Shown piece by piece: positions 8,540-15,611 of a stretch of DNA of 19,237 bases. The position numbers were made by a program, and so were the translations under genes. Numbering within the stretch: position 1 is the stretch's first letter; each line of letters begins with the position of its first letter. The notes under the pieces are model-generated. The model did no database searches, was not told the DNA's origin, and worked only from the letters and a program-made list of their open reading frames with translations. Source of the DNA: Rubrobacter sp. (lineage in GTDB: Bacteria; Actinomycetota; Rubrobacteria; Rubrobacterales; Rubrobacteraceae); assembly GCA_016781705.1 (NCBI GenBank), contig JADDPV010000096.1, forward strand, positions 1 to 19,237, given 5' to 3'.

Positions 8540-8563
8540 CGGCCCCAAGAGAAGGAGGCTCGC

Positions 8564-9085
8564 GTGAAGTTGCGGGGGAAGAGGATCGCGGTTCTGGTAG
8601 CCGACGGGTTCGAGGACCTGGAGTATTGGGTGACGGTGATGCGGTTGCGGGAGGAGGGGGCGGAGGTGATCTCCGTCGGTCCCGGCGAAGGGCCGTTCTC
8701 GGGCAAGAATTACCTGGAGGCCCGCGCGGACGCCACGGCCAGCGACGTGAGCGCCGAGGAGCTGGACGGCGTCGTGATCCCGGGCGGCTGGGCGCCCGAC
8801 AAGCTGAGGCGGTACCGAGAGATCACGTCCCTCGTCAGAGGGGTACACGAGCGCGGCAAGACGGTCGGCATCATCTGCCACGGCGGGCTCGTGGCGATCT
8901 CCGCCGGCATCGTGGAGGGCGTCTCGGCGACGGGCTCCCTCGGGATCAAAGACGACCTGGAGAACGCCGGGGCCCTTTGGGTGGACAAGCCTGCCTTCCG
9001 CGAGGGGAACCTGGTCTGGGGCCGCGTAGTCCCGGACATCCCGGCCTTCTGCCGCGAGCTGATCTCGGCCCTGGCCGAAGGGTAG
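8564..9085 (+). CDS. DJ-1/PfpI family protein
   Basis: This 173-residue protein of the class I glutamine amidotransferase-like fold starts at GTG8564, with GAAGGAGG at 8551-8558. It shows the family's conserved acidic residue in VADGFEDLE (12-20, Glu17), the PGGWAPDKLR segment (73-82) and the nucleophile elbow GIICHGG (102-108) with Cys105-His106. The C-terminal VDKPAFREGNLVWGR fits the PfpI/YhbO/DJ-1 group. Members act as stress proteins, and deglycase, glyoxalase and protease activities have all been claimed. Which applies here cannot be told. It has its own promoter with a strong inverted repeat, so regulated, perhaps stress-responsive, expression is likely. Confidence 0.9.
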   Translation: MKLRGKRIAVLVADGFEDLEYWVTVMRLREEGAEVISVGPGEGPFSGKNYLEARADATASDVSAEELDGVVIPGGWAPDKLRRYREITSLVRGVHERGKTVGIICHGGLVAISAGIVEGVSATGSLGIKDDLENAGALWVDKPAFREGNLVWGRVVPDIPAFCRELISALAEG

Positions 9086-9129
9086 GTGGGCGCTTCGCCA
9101 CGTCGCTTCTGCCTGTAGCCTAGCACGTG

Positions 9130-9147
9130 AAGCCGACTACCCGGCTT
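9130..9147 (+). terminator. Weak terminator after the DJ-1/PfpI gene
   Basis: AAGCCG (9130-9135) pairs with CGGCTT (9142-9147) around a 6-nt loop, followed by only one further T. It lies 45 bases after the stop and just before the next -10 box. Confidence 0.4.
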
Positions 9148-9162
9148 TGGGGCTTTGCTTGG

Positions 9163-9168
9163 TATAGT
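9163..9168 (+). promoter_or_regulatory. -10 box for the gene at 9175
   Basis: TATAGT ends 6 nt before ATG9175. The six intervening bases, GGGGAG, could also act as a weak ribosome site, though too close for usual spacing. A leaderless transcript is the more natural reading. Confidence 0.5.
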
Positions 9169-9174
9169 GGGGAG

Positions 9175-9669
9175 ATGAAGAGCAGCATCGGCGCGGTTTG
9201 TTGGGGTATCCTGCTCGCTCTCGGGGTCGGGGTGCTGTTGGTTTTCGGGATCCTGGCGCCCGTGCTCACGCGCTTCGCAGGCCAGGGGTTCGCCTCGACG
9301 CCGCTCCCGGCGGTCTTCGTGGTCTTCGCGGCGGCCTTCGCGTTCTACTGGGGGGGCATGATCGCCTCGTACAAGGCGCCCTCGCGCCGCAGACTACACG
9401 GCGTGCTGGTCGGCGTTTCCTCTTTCTTGATCTCGCCGGTCGTCAACCTATTCGCCTCCGCCGTCAACGCGAGCGGCAACGACCCCGTGGCGAACCTGCG
9501 CACGTCCGGCACCGTCCTCGTCACCGGGGCCGTCTTCGTCGCGGTCCTCGTTGCCTCCTACGTTGGATCGCGCCGCGGCGAAGCCCTTCACGCCCACAAC
9601 CAGGCCCACCTCCGAGCCCGCGAGCGCCGTGAAAGGGAAAAGAAGGCTAATCGGCCTTCTTCTTCGTGA
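9175..9669 (+). CDS. Small membrane protein with four predicted helices, unknown function
   Basis: The protein has 164 residues from ATG9175, preferred over an upstream GTG9127 because the -10 box TATAGT sits 6 nt before it and the hydrophobic N-terminus begins here. Four hydrophobic stretches are seen: residues ~5-31 (IGAVCWGILLALGVGVLLVF), ~43-63 (ending FYWGGMIASY), ~74-98 (GVLVGVSSFLISPVVNLFAS) and ~110-132. The tail (135-164) is strongly basic and polar, rich in Arg, Glu and Lys, and probably cytoplasmic. I do not recognise a family. The last codons overlap a hairpin that probably terminates transcription from both sides. Confidence 0.75.
   Translation: MKSSIGAVCWGILLALGVGVLLVFGILAPVLTRFAGQGFASTPLPAVFVVFAAAFAFYWGGMIASYKAPSRRRLHGVLVGVSSFLISPVVNLFASAVNASGNDPVANLRTSGTVLVTGAVFVAVLVASYVGSRRGEALHAHNQAHLRARERREREKKANRPSSS
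9640..9661. terminator. Hairpin terminator between convergent genes
   Basis: AAGAAGGC (9640-9647) pairs perfectly with GCCTTCTT (9654-9661), with a 6-nt loop. Read on the minus strand the stem is followed by a T-rich tail (from the A-rich stretch at 9631-9641), so it is a better terminator for the coiled-coil gene arriving from the right. It overlaps the last codons of the plus-strand gene. Confidence 0.6.
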
Positions 9670-9731
9670 GTCGAGAGTGGATAAGTCGGGAATCGAAAAA
9701 CCACGACTCGCTACTACTCTCGGTTCTCGCG

Positions 9732-11885
9732 CTAACGCGCCTGTACGCCGAGGATGAGGCGGCCCTGAGCGTCCATTCGGGCGTTGGGTTGGCGGTGGAT
9801 GTCGCGCAGGTCCGAGGGGTCGTCGCCGGTGCCGATCAGGTAAACTCGAGGTTCCTCGACGCCCTCGGTGGGGTCGGAGACGTAGCGGCGCCAGGACATC
9901 TCGCCCCAGACGAACGTGACGACCGGCTTGCCCGAAGCTCCCACCGCGCCGTTGCCGTTGGAGCAGACGTTGACCTTGGGCAGCCCTAGAGCTTTGGAGA
10001 TCGAAGCCACCGTGCGCGTGTGCTCGCTGGCGTTGAACAGCGAGATGCCGGCCCTCAAGCGCCGCTCGGGGTCTCGGGCGACCTCGAGGTCCTCCAGGGC
10101 CCGCTCCAGCTCCGCGAGGCGTCGCCGGCCCTCCTCCTCGACCGCCGCGAGGCGAACTTCGAGCTCCGCGGCTCTCTCCTCGGCCGCGAGGCGCGCCGCC
10201 TCGGCCCGCTCGAGGCGCTCCGCGAAGTGTCCCTCCGGGCTCTCCTTCGGCCTCGCTTCGTCTGCGCTCGGGCCCAGCGCGGCTGCCACGCCCGCCCCGG
10301 CGTCCGCCTTTGCGTCCTCCGCTACGGTGCTCGCTGCCCGCGCCTCCTCCAGCCTCTCCCGCAGCTCTGCTTCGCGAGCCCCCGATTCCTCCAGGGCGTC
10401 CTGTAGCTCGGCGACGCGGTTTTCGAGGCGGGCCTTCTCCCGGACGTGCCCGTCGAGTGCGCGTTCCCGTTCCTTCTCGACTTCCTTGCGTTCGGCGACC
10501 CTGGCCTCTTCCAGCTCGCGCAGCCGCTCGCCGTAGAAGCGGGCCTCGGACTCCCGGCGCATCCTGAACCCCTCCGCGCGCTCCAGGAGGTCTGCGACCT
10601 CCACCCCGTGGCGCTCCTCTCCGGCCGCGAGGCGTTCCTCGAAGGACCTGTGCAGTCTCGCCAGCTCCCCGGCGTGCCTCTCACGCAGAGATCTCGCATC
10701 CGCCTCCCTCTGGGCCTTGAGCGCCGAGATGCGGCGCTCCGCCGACTCTTTCTCCTCCGAGAGGCGTGCGGTCTGCGCCCGCCGGAGCTCCTGCTCGCGG
10801 CCCTCGGCGAGGCGTTTGATCTCCCTGACGTCCGTCTGGCGTCGCTCCTCGGCCGCCACCAGGCTCGATTCGAGCTCGAGTCTGAATGCCGCGACTTCCT
10901 CCCGATGGCCCACGACCGCGTCCCGCATCTGCTTCTGTATCTCCAGTTCTCGGCCCGCCGCGGCGCTCCTGAGCGCCTGCAGCTCCGCCTGGTGTCGCTC
11001 CGCGTCCGCGCGCCGCTCTTCCTCACGCGCGCGCCAGAGCTCCTCCCTCAACGCCTTTTCCAGCGCTATCTTCTGCTTCTCCGTGTCCCGGCTCAGCGCC
11101 TCGACCTCTGCACGGTACGCCCGCCGCAAAGCCTCCACCTCCTCGCGGCGCTCGAGCTTCTGCCTCTCGATGTTCCGGCTTAGCGCCTCCACCTCCTCGC
11201 GGTGCGTCCGCCGCAAAGCCTCCACTTCCTCGCGGCGCTCGGACGCGAGGGTGTCGAGTTCCTTCGCGTGGACCTCCCGCAGGGCCGCCACCTCCCGGGC
11301 GCGTTCCTGCCTCAACTCGTCGATTTCGGCCTTGTGGCGCTCCTCGAGGTCGCGGTACCCCGCCCGCAGCTTCTCTTCCCAGCCCTGGGCGTCCCGCCTC
11401 AACTTCTCGATCTCGGCCCTGTGGCGCTCGTCGGCGGCCTTGCGCTCCTTGCGGAACTCCTCCCTGAGGTCGGCGACCTTCCCCTCCGAGGCGGCGTCCG
11501 CCACGTCGGCCCGGCGCTGCTCCTCGAGCTCCTCCCGGAGCGCGGCCATGCTCGCGATGTGCTCGTTGCGCAGGCGCAACTGCTCGTCGGCGTTCTCGGT
11601 GCGCAGGGCGGTAAGTTCGTCTCGCAGGAGTTGCGCTTCGCCCTCGGTGGACTCCAGGGCCTCGCGCAGGCGGCCGGCCTCTTCCACCGCCGCGCCGCGC
11701 GCCGCGACCTCCTCCTGGGCCGTCCGCAGCGCGTCGCTGGCGCTCTCCAGGTCCCGCCTAAGCTCCGCGACCTCGGCCTCGAGGCTCTCGATCAGGGCGT
11801 CGGCGGCCCGCATCTGGTCCTCTAGCTCTTGCGCCGGGTCGCCGATCGGGTCAACGACTCGGTCGCCGTCACGCTCCCCCGTCAA
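9732..11885 (-). CDS. Large coiled-coil protein with an unrecognised C-terminal domain
   Basis: The product has 717 residues from TTG (11883-11885), with GGGAGGA at 11891-11897 and a 5-nt spacer. Residues ~17-606 are almost wholly heptad-patterned (Ala, Glu, Leu, Arg), except for a flexible Ala/Pro/Ser linker at about 520-553. Residues 217-245 and 246-274 are a 29-residue tandem duplication. The C-terminal ~109 residues (609-717) are compact and differ in composition: ISLFNASEHTRTVASISKAL, then GLPKV, a strand-like GKPVVTFVWGEMSWRRYVSD, then EEPRVYLIGTG. The segment TRTVASISKALGLPKV resembles a helix-turn-helix. No ATPase head, membrane helix or signal peptide is seen, so it is not an SMC protein. 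A scaffold or cytoskeletal role is possible but unproven. It is monocistronic, with its own upstream region. Confidence 0.8.
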   Translation of the reverse strand: MTGERDGDRVVDPIGDPAQELEDQMRAADALIESLEAEVAELRRDLESASDALRTAQEEVAARGAAVEEAGRLREALESTEGEAQLLRDELTALRTENADEQLRLRNEHIASMAALREELEEQRRADVADAASEGKVADLREEFRKERKAADERHRAEIEKLRRDAQGWEEKLRAGYRDLEERHKAEIDELRQERAREVAALREVHAKELDTLASERREEVEALRRTHREEVEALSRNIERQKLERREEVEALRRAYRAEVEALSRDTEKQKIALEKALREELWRAREEERRADAERHQAELQALRSAAAGRELEIQKQMRDAVVGHREEVAAFRLELESSLVAAEERRQTDVREIKRLAEGREQELRRAQTARLSEEKESAERRISALKAQREADARSLRERHAGELARLHRSFEERLAAGEERHGVEVADLLERAEGFRMRRESEARFYGERLRELEEARVAERKEVEKERERALDGHVREKARLENRVAELQDALEESGAREAELRERLEEARAASTVAEDAKADAGAGVAAALGPSADEARPKESPEGHFAERLERAEAARLAAEERAAELEVRLAAVEEEGRRRLAELERALEDLEVARDPERRLRAGISLFNASEHTRTVASISKALGLPKVNVCSNGNGAVGASGKPVVTFVWGEMSWRRYVSDPTEGVEEPRVYLIGTGDDPSDLRDIHRQPNARMDAQGRLILGVQAR
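11064..11237 (-). repeat. Tandem 87-bp duplication in the coiled-coil gene
   Basis: Two adjacent 87-bp units (11151-11237 and 11064-11150) encode residues 217-245 and 246-274, both beginning RREEVEALRR and sharing EVEALSR. Blocks such as CCGCAAAGCCTCCAC recur at exactly 87 bp (11124 and 11211). A unit of 29 residues is close to four heptads. Confidence 0.75.
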
Positions 11886-11922
11886 ACTAGTCCTCCCGCT
11901 ATGGCCCGGCCACTACGCATAT

Positions 11923-11941
11923 GGATGGTTGTTCACCATCC
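11923..11941. promoter_or_regulatory. Inverted repeat upstream of the coiled-coil gene
   Basis: GGATGGT (11923-11929) and ACCATCC (11935-11941) form a perfect 7-bp inverted repeat with a 5-nt centre, 38 bases upstream of the TTG start. Size and place suit a dimeric repressor operator. The rest of 11898-12053 holds no gene that I can support. Confidence 0.4.
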
Positions 11942-12053
11942 GAAAACACTCGCTAACAGGGTAGCCTCTTTGCGCTCCCAGGTAAAGTGCCCCCAGGCAT
12001 CTTACGGGGCAAACCACGAGAAGAAAGCGGACGAAGCCGCCGCGGCGGGCTGG

Positions 12054-12491
12054 CTAACCGTCCTGAGTCTGGCAGGCGGGGCAGACGCCCTCGATGACGA
12101 GGGAGGCGCTCGTCACGTCGTAGGGGGTATTCTCGCGGATGTGTGCCGCGAAGTCGCCGAGATCCACCCCCGGTATCTCCTCGACCGCGTCGCACCTCGT
12201 GCAGCGGATGTCGTGGTGAGGCTCGGTGTTCACGTCGTACCGAACCGGCGACTCCGACCAGCGCTTGGCCTCTATCAGGCCGATCTCCTCCAGCACCGAG
12301 AGCGCCTGGTAGACCGTGCCCAAAGCCACCTTCGGGTTGCGGCTCTTGGCGGCGAGGTAGACCTCCTCGGCCGACGGGTGCCCCTCGGAGTCCCGCAGGG
12401 CCTCGAGCACGGCCCGCCGCTGGCTAGTCAGCGTGTACCCCGACCGCCGGAACCTCTCCCGGACTTCGTCGCGCTCCACCGCGCCTACCAT
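12054..12491 (-). CDS. Fur/PerR-family metal-dependent repressor
   Basis: This 145-residue protein has the two-domain Fur layout. The winged helix spans residues ~9-85 (YTLTSQRRAVLEAL, HPSAEEVY, recognition helix GTVYQALSVLEE). The dimerization domain carries two zinc CxxC pairs, Cys97/Cys100 and Cys137/Cys140. Likely regulatory metal ligands are His38, Asp86 (in RYDVN), His92 and Asp106 or a nearby acid. The usual second His of the PerR HxH (B. subtilis His93) aligns with Asp94, with His93 beside it. The Asp in RYD resembles PerR (peroxide sensing) more than Fur, but the real signal is open. ATG12491 has GCGGAGG directly against it, so GTG at codon 5 is an alternative start. The gene diverges from the SppA-like gene. 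Confidence 0.88.
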   Translation of the reverse strand: MVGAVERDEVRERFRRSGYTLTSQRRAVLEALRDSEGHPSAEEVYLAAKSRNPKVALGTVYQALSVLEEIGLIEAKRWSESPVRYDVNTEPHHDIRCTRCDAVEEIPGVDLGDFAAHIRENTPYDVTSASLVIEGVCPACQTQDG

Positions 12492-12501
12492 CCTCCGCGT
12501 C

Positions 12502-12516
12502 CTATCCTATAGATAA
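12502..12516. promoter_or_regulatory. Imperfect AT-rich palindrome between fur-like and sppA-like genes
   Basis: CTATCCTATAGATAA contains the near-palindrome ATCCTATAGAT. On the minus strand it overlaps likely -10 sequences of the repressor gene (TAGGAT). AT-rich imperfect palindromes of about 15 bp are typical of Fur-family boxes, so autoregulation is likely but not shown. Confidence 0.4.
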
Positions 12517-12585
12517 CCATTCTTGAAAAAGTCTACCACACCGCTCCACCCGCCCCGCTTGCGCGCCGCGAGGCTTTACCCGGTG

Positions 12586-12591
12586 TACAGT
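12586..12591 (+). promoter_or_regulatory. -10 box of the SppA-like gene, probably leaderless
   Basis: TACAGT ends 6 nt before ATG12598. No ribosome site precedes the ATG (upstream bases AGACGC). No good -35 at 16-18 bp was seen. Confidence 0.45.
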
Positions 12592-12597
12592 AGACGC

Positions 12598-14292
12598 ATG
12601 GCTCCGCTCTCGAACGCGCTCGTCAACCTCGTCCGCTCCCTCCGTAACGTCCTGCGACGTGCCCTGCGCAGGCGTCCTCCGGACTTCGTCGTCATCCCCG
12701 TCTCCGGCACGCTCCCCCACTTCGAGCCGTCGAGGAGGGGGCTGCTCCGGCGCCGCCTCGATCCTCGCCCCTCCGGTCCTTCCCTGGAAGGCATCCGGGC
12801 TCGCCTCGACCGCATCCTCGCCGACGGACGCCCCGGCGGCGTCGTGCTGCGCGTCGAGAACCTCGATGCTGGATGGGCCTCCCTCGAAGAGTTGCGCGCC
12901 GAGGCGGCGCGGTTCCGCGAGCGCGGCAAGAAGGTCGTCGCCTACCTTGCGGACGGCGGGGACACCCGCTCCTACTATCTCGCGGCGGCGGCGGATGAGG
13001 TCTATGCGTCGCCGGCCTCGACCTTGAGTGTCGTCGGACTGCGCGCCCGCGTGAACTTCCTCAAGGACGCCCTGGCCCGCGTGGGCTTGAGGGCCGAGGT
13101 GCTGGCCGTCTCGCCATACAAGAGCGCCGGGGACGCTTTGATCCGCTCGGACTTCTCCAAAGAAGCGCGCGAGCAGGTCGAGAGGCTGCTCGACCGAAGG
13201 TTCGACGAGTTGATCCGGGCCGTCTCCGCCGGGCGAGGCGTGACGCCCGAGGGGACGCGCTCGATGGTGGACCGCGCACCCTATCTCGCCGCGGAGGCCG
13301 AGGGGCGGGGCCTGCTCGACGGCGCGCTCTACGAGGACGAGCTGCCGGAGAGGCTTGGGGAGAACGGGTCTTCCGCGAGGCTCGCGGAGTGGGACGCGGC
13401 GAAGGGGGCGTTGCGCCTCCCGTACCGCAAGCGGGCGAAGGGTGTCGTGGCGCTCGTCCGGGTGGAAGGGACGATCGTGCGGGGGAGGAGTAGAAGGCTC
13501 CCGGTGCCGCTCCCCGCGCTCGGCAGGGAACAGGCCGGCAGCGACTCCGTCGTGGCGGCGCTGCGGGCCGCCGAGAAGAGCCGGAAGGTCGCGGCCGTCT
13601 TGCTCCACGTCGAGTCTCCGGGCGGTGACGCGCTGGCGTCCGACCGGATCTGGCGCGAGGTCGAGCGCCTCCGCCCGAGGAAGCCCGTCGTCGTCCTCAT
13701 GGGCAACGTCGCGGCCTCCGGCGGCTACTACCTCTCGGCGGCGGCCTCGCGCATAATCGCCCGCCGGAACACCGTCACCGGCTCGATAGGCGTCGTCATC
13801 GCCCGTCCCGTCGCCGCCGGCCTCTTCGAGAACCTGAAGATCAACCCGGTCGCCGTGCAGCGCGGCGCGCGCTCCAACCTCCTCGACCCGCGCCGCGAGC
13901 CGAGCTCGGACGAGCTGGCCGTGCTGGCGGAGCAGCTCCGGGGCATCTACGGCGAGTTCAAGGACCGGGTCGCGAAGGGGCGCGGCATCGAGCCGGGCAC
14001 ACTGGAGGCGCTCGCCGGGGGCCGCGTCTGGACCGGGACGGAGGCGCTGGAGCGTGGCCTCGTGGACGGGGTCGGCGGCTTCCGCGACGCCCTGGAGGCG
14101 GCAAAGAGGCTCGCCGGGATAGAGGGCGACCCATCCGACCTGCTCGTGAAGGTCACGCCGCCCGGCGGCGCCCGGCCGACCCCCGGCGAGCCCGTTCGAG
14201 AGGCCGTCGATGCTTTGCGCGCGGGGTTCTCGGAGCTGCGGGCTGGCCGGGTGTGGGCGTTGCTGCCGTACGCGGTCCGGGATGACTGGTAG
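12598..14292 (+). CDS. sppA: SppA-like signal peptide peptidase (S49 family, two-domain type)
   Basis: The protein has 564 residues from ATG12598, chosen over the upstream TTG12523 because a -10 box lies just before it. It has the tandem S49 layout of the long (67-kDa) SppA. The N-terminal copy carries the general-base lysine, SPYKSAGDALIRSDFS (172-187, Lys175). The C-terminal copy carries the nucleophile, GNVAASGGYYLSAAA (369-383, Ser374), after VLLHVESPGGDALASDRIW (334-352) and before TGSIGVVIARP. Such enzymes degrade leftover signal peptides in the membrane. Unusually, no N-terminal membrane helix is visible: residues 1-27 are basic and amphipathic (LVNLVRSLRNVLRRALRRR). It may be cytoplasmic or peripherally attached. 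It is divergent from the Fur-like gene, and an MFS gene follows closely. Confidence 0.88.
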   Translation: MAPLSNALVNLVRSLRNVLRRALRRRPPDFVVIPVSGTLPHFEPSRRGLLRRRLDPRPSGPSLEGIRARLDRILADGRPGGVVLRVENLDAGWASLEELRAEAARFRERGKKVVAYLADGGDTRSYYLAAAADEVYASPASTLSVVGLRARVNFLKDALARVGLRAEVLAVSPYKSAGDALIRSDFSKEAREQVERLLDRRFDELIRAVSAGRGVTPEGTRSMVDRAPYLAAEAEGRGLLDGALYEDELPERLGENGSSARLAEWDAAKGALRLPYRKRAKGVVALVRVEGTIVRGRSRRLPVPLPALGREQAGSDSVVAALRAAEKSRKVAAVLLHVESPGGDALASDRIWREVERLRPRKPVVVLMGNVAASGGYYLSAAASRIIARRNTVTGSIGVVIARPVAAGLFENLKINPVAVQRGARSNLLDPRREPSSDELAVLAEQLRGIYGEFKDRVAKGRGIEPGTLEALAGGRVWTGTEALERGLVDGVGGFRDALEAAKRLAGIEGDPSDLLVKVTPPGGARPTPGEPVREAVDALRAGFSELRAGRVWALLPYAVRDDW

Positions 14293-14326
14293 TATCTTTC
14301 TCGTGGAGGACGGCGCGAGAAAGGGC

Positions 14327-15475
14327 GTGAACCGGAGGGCGATGGCCACGCTCTCGGCCGGGCACCTCTTCACGGATGTGAACCAGGGTGCAGTGGCCGC
14401 GCTCGTGCCGTTCCTCGTCGCCGAACGGGGCCTCTCGCTCGCGGCGGCGGGCTCGCTCGTGCTGGCCGCGACCTTGAGCTCCTCCATCGTCCAGCCGCTC
14501 TTCGGCTACTTCTCGGACAACAGACCCCTGCCCGCCCTCATGCCGCTCGGCGTCATGGTCGGCGGCGCGGGGATAGCGCTCGCCGGCGTTGCGCCCACAT
14601 ACCCTCTGATACTGGCCTGCATCCTCGTATCGGGCCTCGGCGTCGCCGCGTTCCACCCCGAGTCGGCCCGCTTCGCCAACTACGTCTCGGGCGCGAGGCG
14701 CGCCCGCGGCATGAGCTTCTTCTCCGTCGGCGGCAACGCCGGCTTCGCTCTAGGCCCCGTCCTAACCACCCCGCTCGTCCTCTACTTCGGACTGTCCGGC
14801 ACGCTCTTCCTCGCGCTCCCCGCCGCCCTGATGGGCTTCGCCTTCCTGCACGAGCTGCCCCGCCTCCTCTCGTTCCGTCCCGAGTCGTCGGAGACGAACG
14901 GGGAGCGCGATGCGGACGCCACGCCGGGGCGTTGGGGGCCGTTCGTCCGCATGGTCGGGGTCGTCACGGTGCGCTCGTTCGTGTACTTCGGGATGGTCAC
15001 GTTCGTCGGCTCGTACTACGTGAGGGTGCTCGGGACATCCCCGGCCCTCGCCAACACCGCCCTGAGCGTCATGCTCTTCGCCGGCGCGGTGGGCACGCTT
15101 GCCCTGGGGCCGCTCGCCGACAGGGTCGGGCGCAAAGTGGTCGTCACGGGCACGATGCTCGTGCTGGCGCCCCTGATCTACGCGTTCACCCTCGCCGGCC
15201 CCCTGCCTGGGATGGCGCTCCTCGCCCTCATAGGCGCCGCCACCATAGGTACCTTCGGCGTGACGGTCGTGATGGGCCAGGAGTACCTGCCCGGCCGTAT
15301 AGGCGTTGCCGCCGGCATTACGATGGGCCTTTCTATCGGCCTCGGCGGCCTCGGCGCGCCGTTCCTCGGCGCCCTGGCCGACGCCTACGGCCTCCCCACC
15401 ATGATGCTCGCCGTCGCCTCCCTCCCCCTGCTCGGCCTCGTCCTGTCCCTGAGCCTACCGCGCGCCACGAAGTAG
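14327..15475 (+). CDS. MFS transporter, fosmidomycin-resistance (Fsr) type
   Basis: The protein has 382 residues from GTG14327, giving the N-terminus MNRRAMATLSAGHLFTDVNQGAV, typical of the Fsr group. Alternatives are GTG14303, 7 nt after a TAGTAT box (14290-14295) and possibly leaderless, and ATG14342 with GGAGG 3 nt upstream. About 12 hydrophobic segments are seen, with a charged central loop near residues 185-210 (RPESSETNGERDADATPG). PLADRVGRKVV, after the seventh or eighth helix, is the MFS loop motif, and FGYFSDNRPLP is its N-terminal counterpart. Other Fsr-like markers are AAFHPESARFA and FSVGGNAGFALGP. It is probably a drug or metabolite exporter; the substrate is unknown. It starts 34 bases after the sppA-like stop, so co-transcription is possible. 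Confidence 0.85.
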   Translation: MNRRAMATLSAGHLFTDVNQGAVAALVPFLVAERGLSLAAAGSLVLAATLSSSIVQPLFGYFSDNRPLPALMPLGVMVGGAGIALAGVAPTYPLILACILVSGLGVAAFHPESARFANYVSGARRARGMSFFSVGGNAGFALGPVLTTPLVLYFGLSGTLFLALPAALMGFAFLHELPRLLSFRPESSETNGERDADATPGRWGPFVRMVGVVTVRSFVYFGMVTFVGSYYVRVLGTSPALANTALSVMLFAGAVGTLALGPLADRVGRKVVVTGTMLVLAPLIYAFTLAGPLPGMALLALIGAATIGTFGVTVVMGQEYLPGRIGVAAGITMGLSIGLGGLGAPFLGALADAYGLPTMMLAVASLPLLGLVLSLSLPRATK

Positions 15476-15493
15476 CGTCGCTTCGTTCCAAGA

Positions 15494-15534
15494 GAGTAGT
15501 GAGATGAGGGTAGTGGTTTCTCTACTCGCTGCTC
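15494..15534 (+). terminator. Long hairpin after the MFS gene
   Basis: GAGTAGTGAG (15494-15503) can pair over its full length with CTCGCTGCTC (15525-15534), counting two G-U pairs, around a 21-nt loop. An AAATTT tract lies just beyond (15538-15543). It is a plausible but imperfect terminator. Confidence 0.4.
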
Positions 15535-15557
15535 CCTAAATTTGCGTGCATTTTAGG

Positions 15558-15563
15558 TAACAT
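15558..15563 (+). promoter_or_regulatory. Candidate -10 box before the MMPL gene
   Basis: TAACAT ends 6 nt before GTG15570, the start of a 13-codon frame, and 45 nt before the MMPL start. The surrounding 15535-15575 is AT-richer than its neighbours. Confidence 0.4.
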
Positions 15564-15569
15564 ACGCGC

Positions 15570-15611
15570 GTGAAAACAGGCCTCTCCGAAAAGGTGCGTG
15601 GCGGCCGGTGA
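15570..15611 (+). CDS. Possible 13-codon leader ORF overlapping the MMPL start
   Basis: GTG15570 begins MKTGLSEKVRGGR and ends with TGA 15609-15611, which overlaps the MMPL GTG (15608-15610) as GTGA. The MMPL gene itself has no clear ribosome site, so ribosomes terminating here could supply it. The short length makes chance a real alternative. Confidence 0.35.
   Translation: MKTGLSEKVRGGR

Noticed and set aside
9672..9722. CGAGAGT/ACTCTCG inverted repeat as a separate terminator
   Set aside because: The arms are 37 nt apart with only a short inner match; the 9640-9661 hairpin explains termination better.
9732..11885. SMC/Rad50-type ATPase
   Set aside because: No Walker A, signature or Walker B motif lies at either end of the coiled coil.
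10717..11964. 415-residue Ser/Arg-rich open frame antisense to the coiled-coil gene
   Set aside because: Its monotonous Ser/Ala/Arg pattern is the mirror of Glu/Arg/Ala codons on the other strand. There is no ribosome site and no domain.
12502..14487. 661-residue open frame antisense to the SppA-like gene
   Set aside because: It has low-complexity Arg/Ala/Gly/Pro composition, no recognisable motif, and the opposite strand encodes a clear S49 protein. Long antisense frames are expected in GC-rich DNA.
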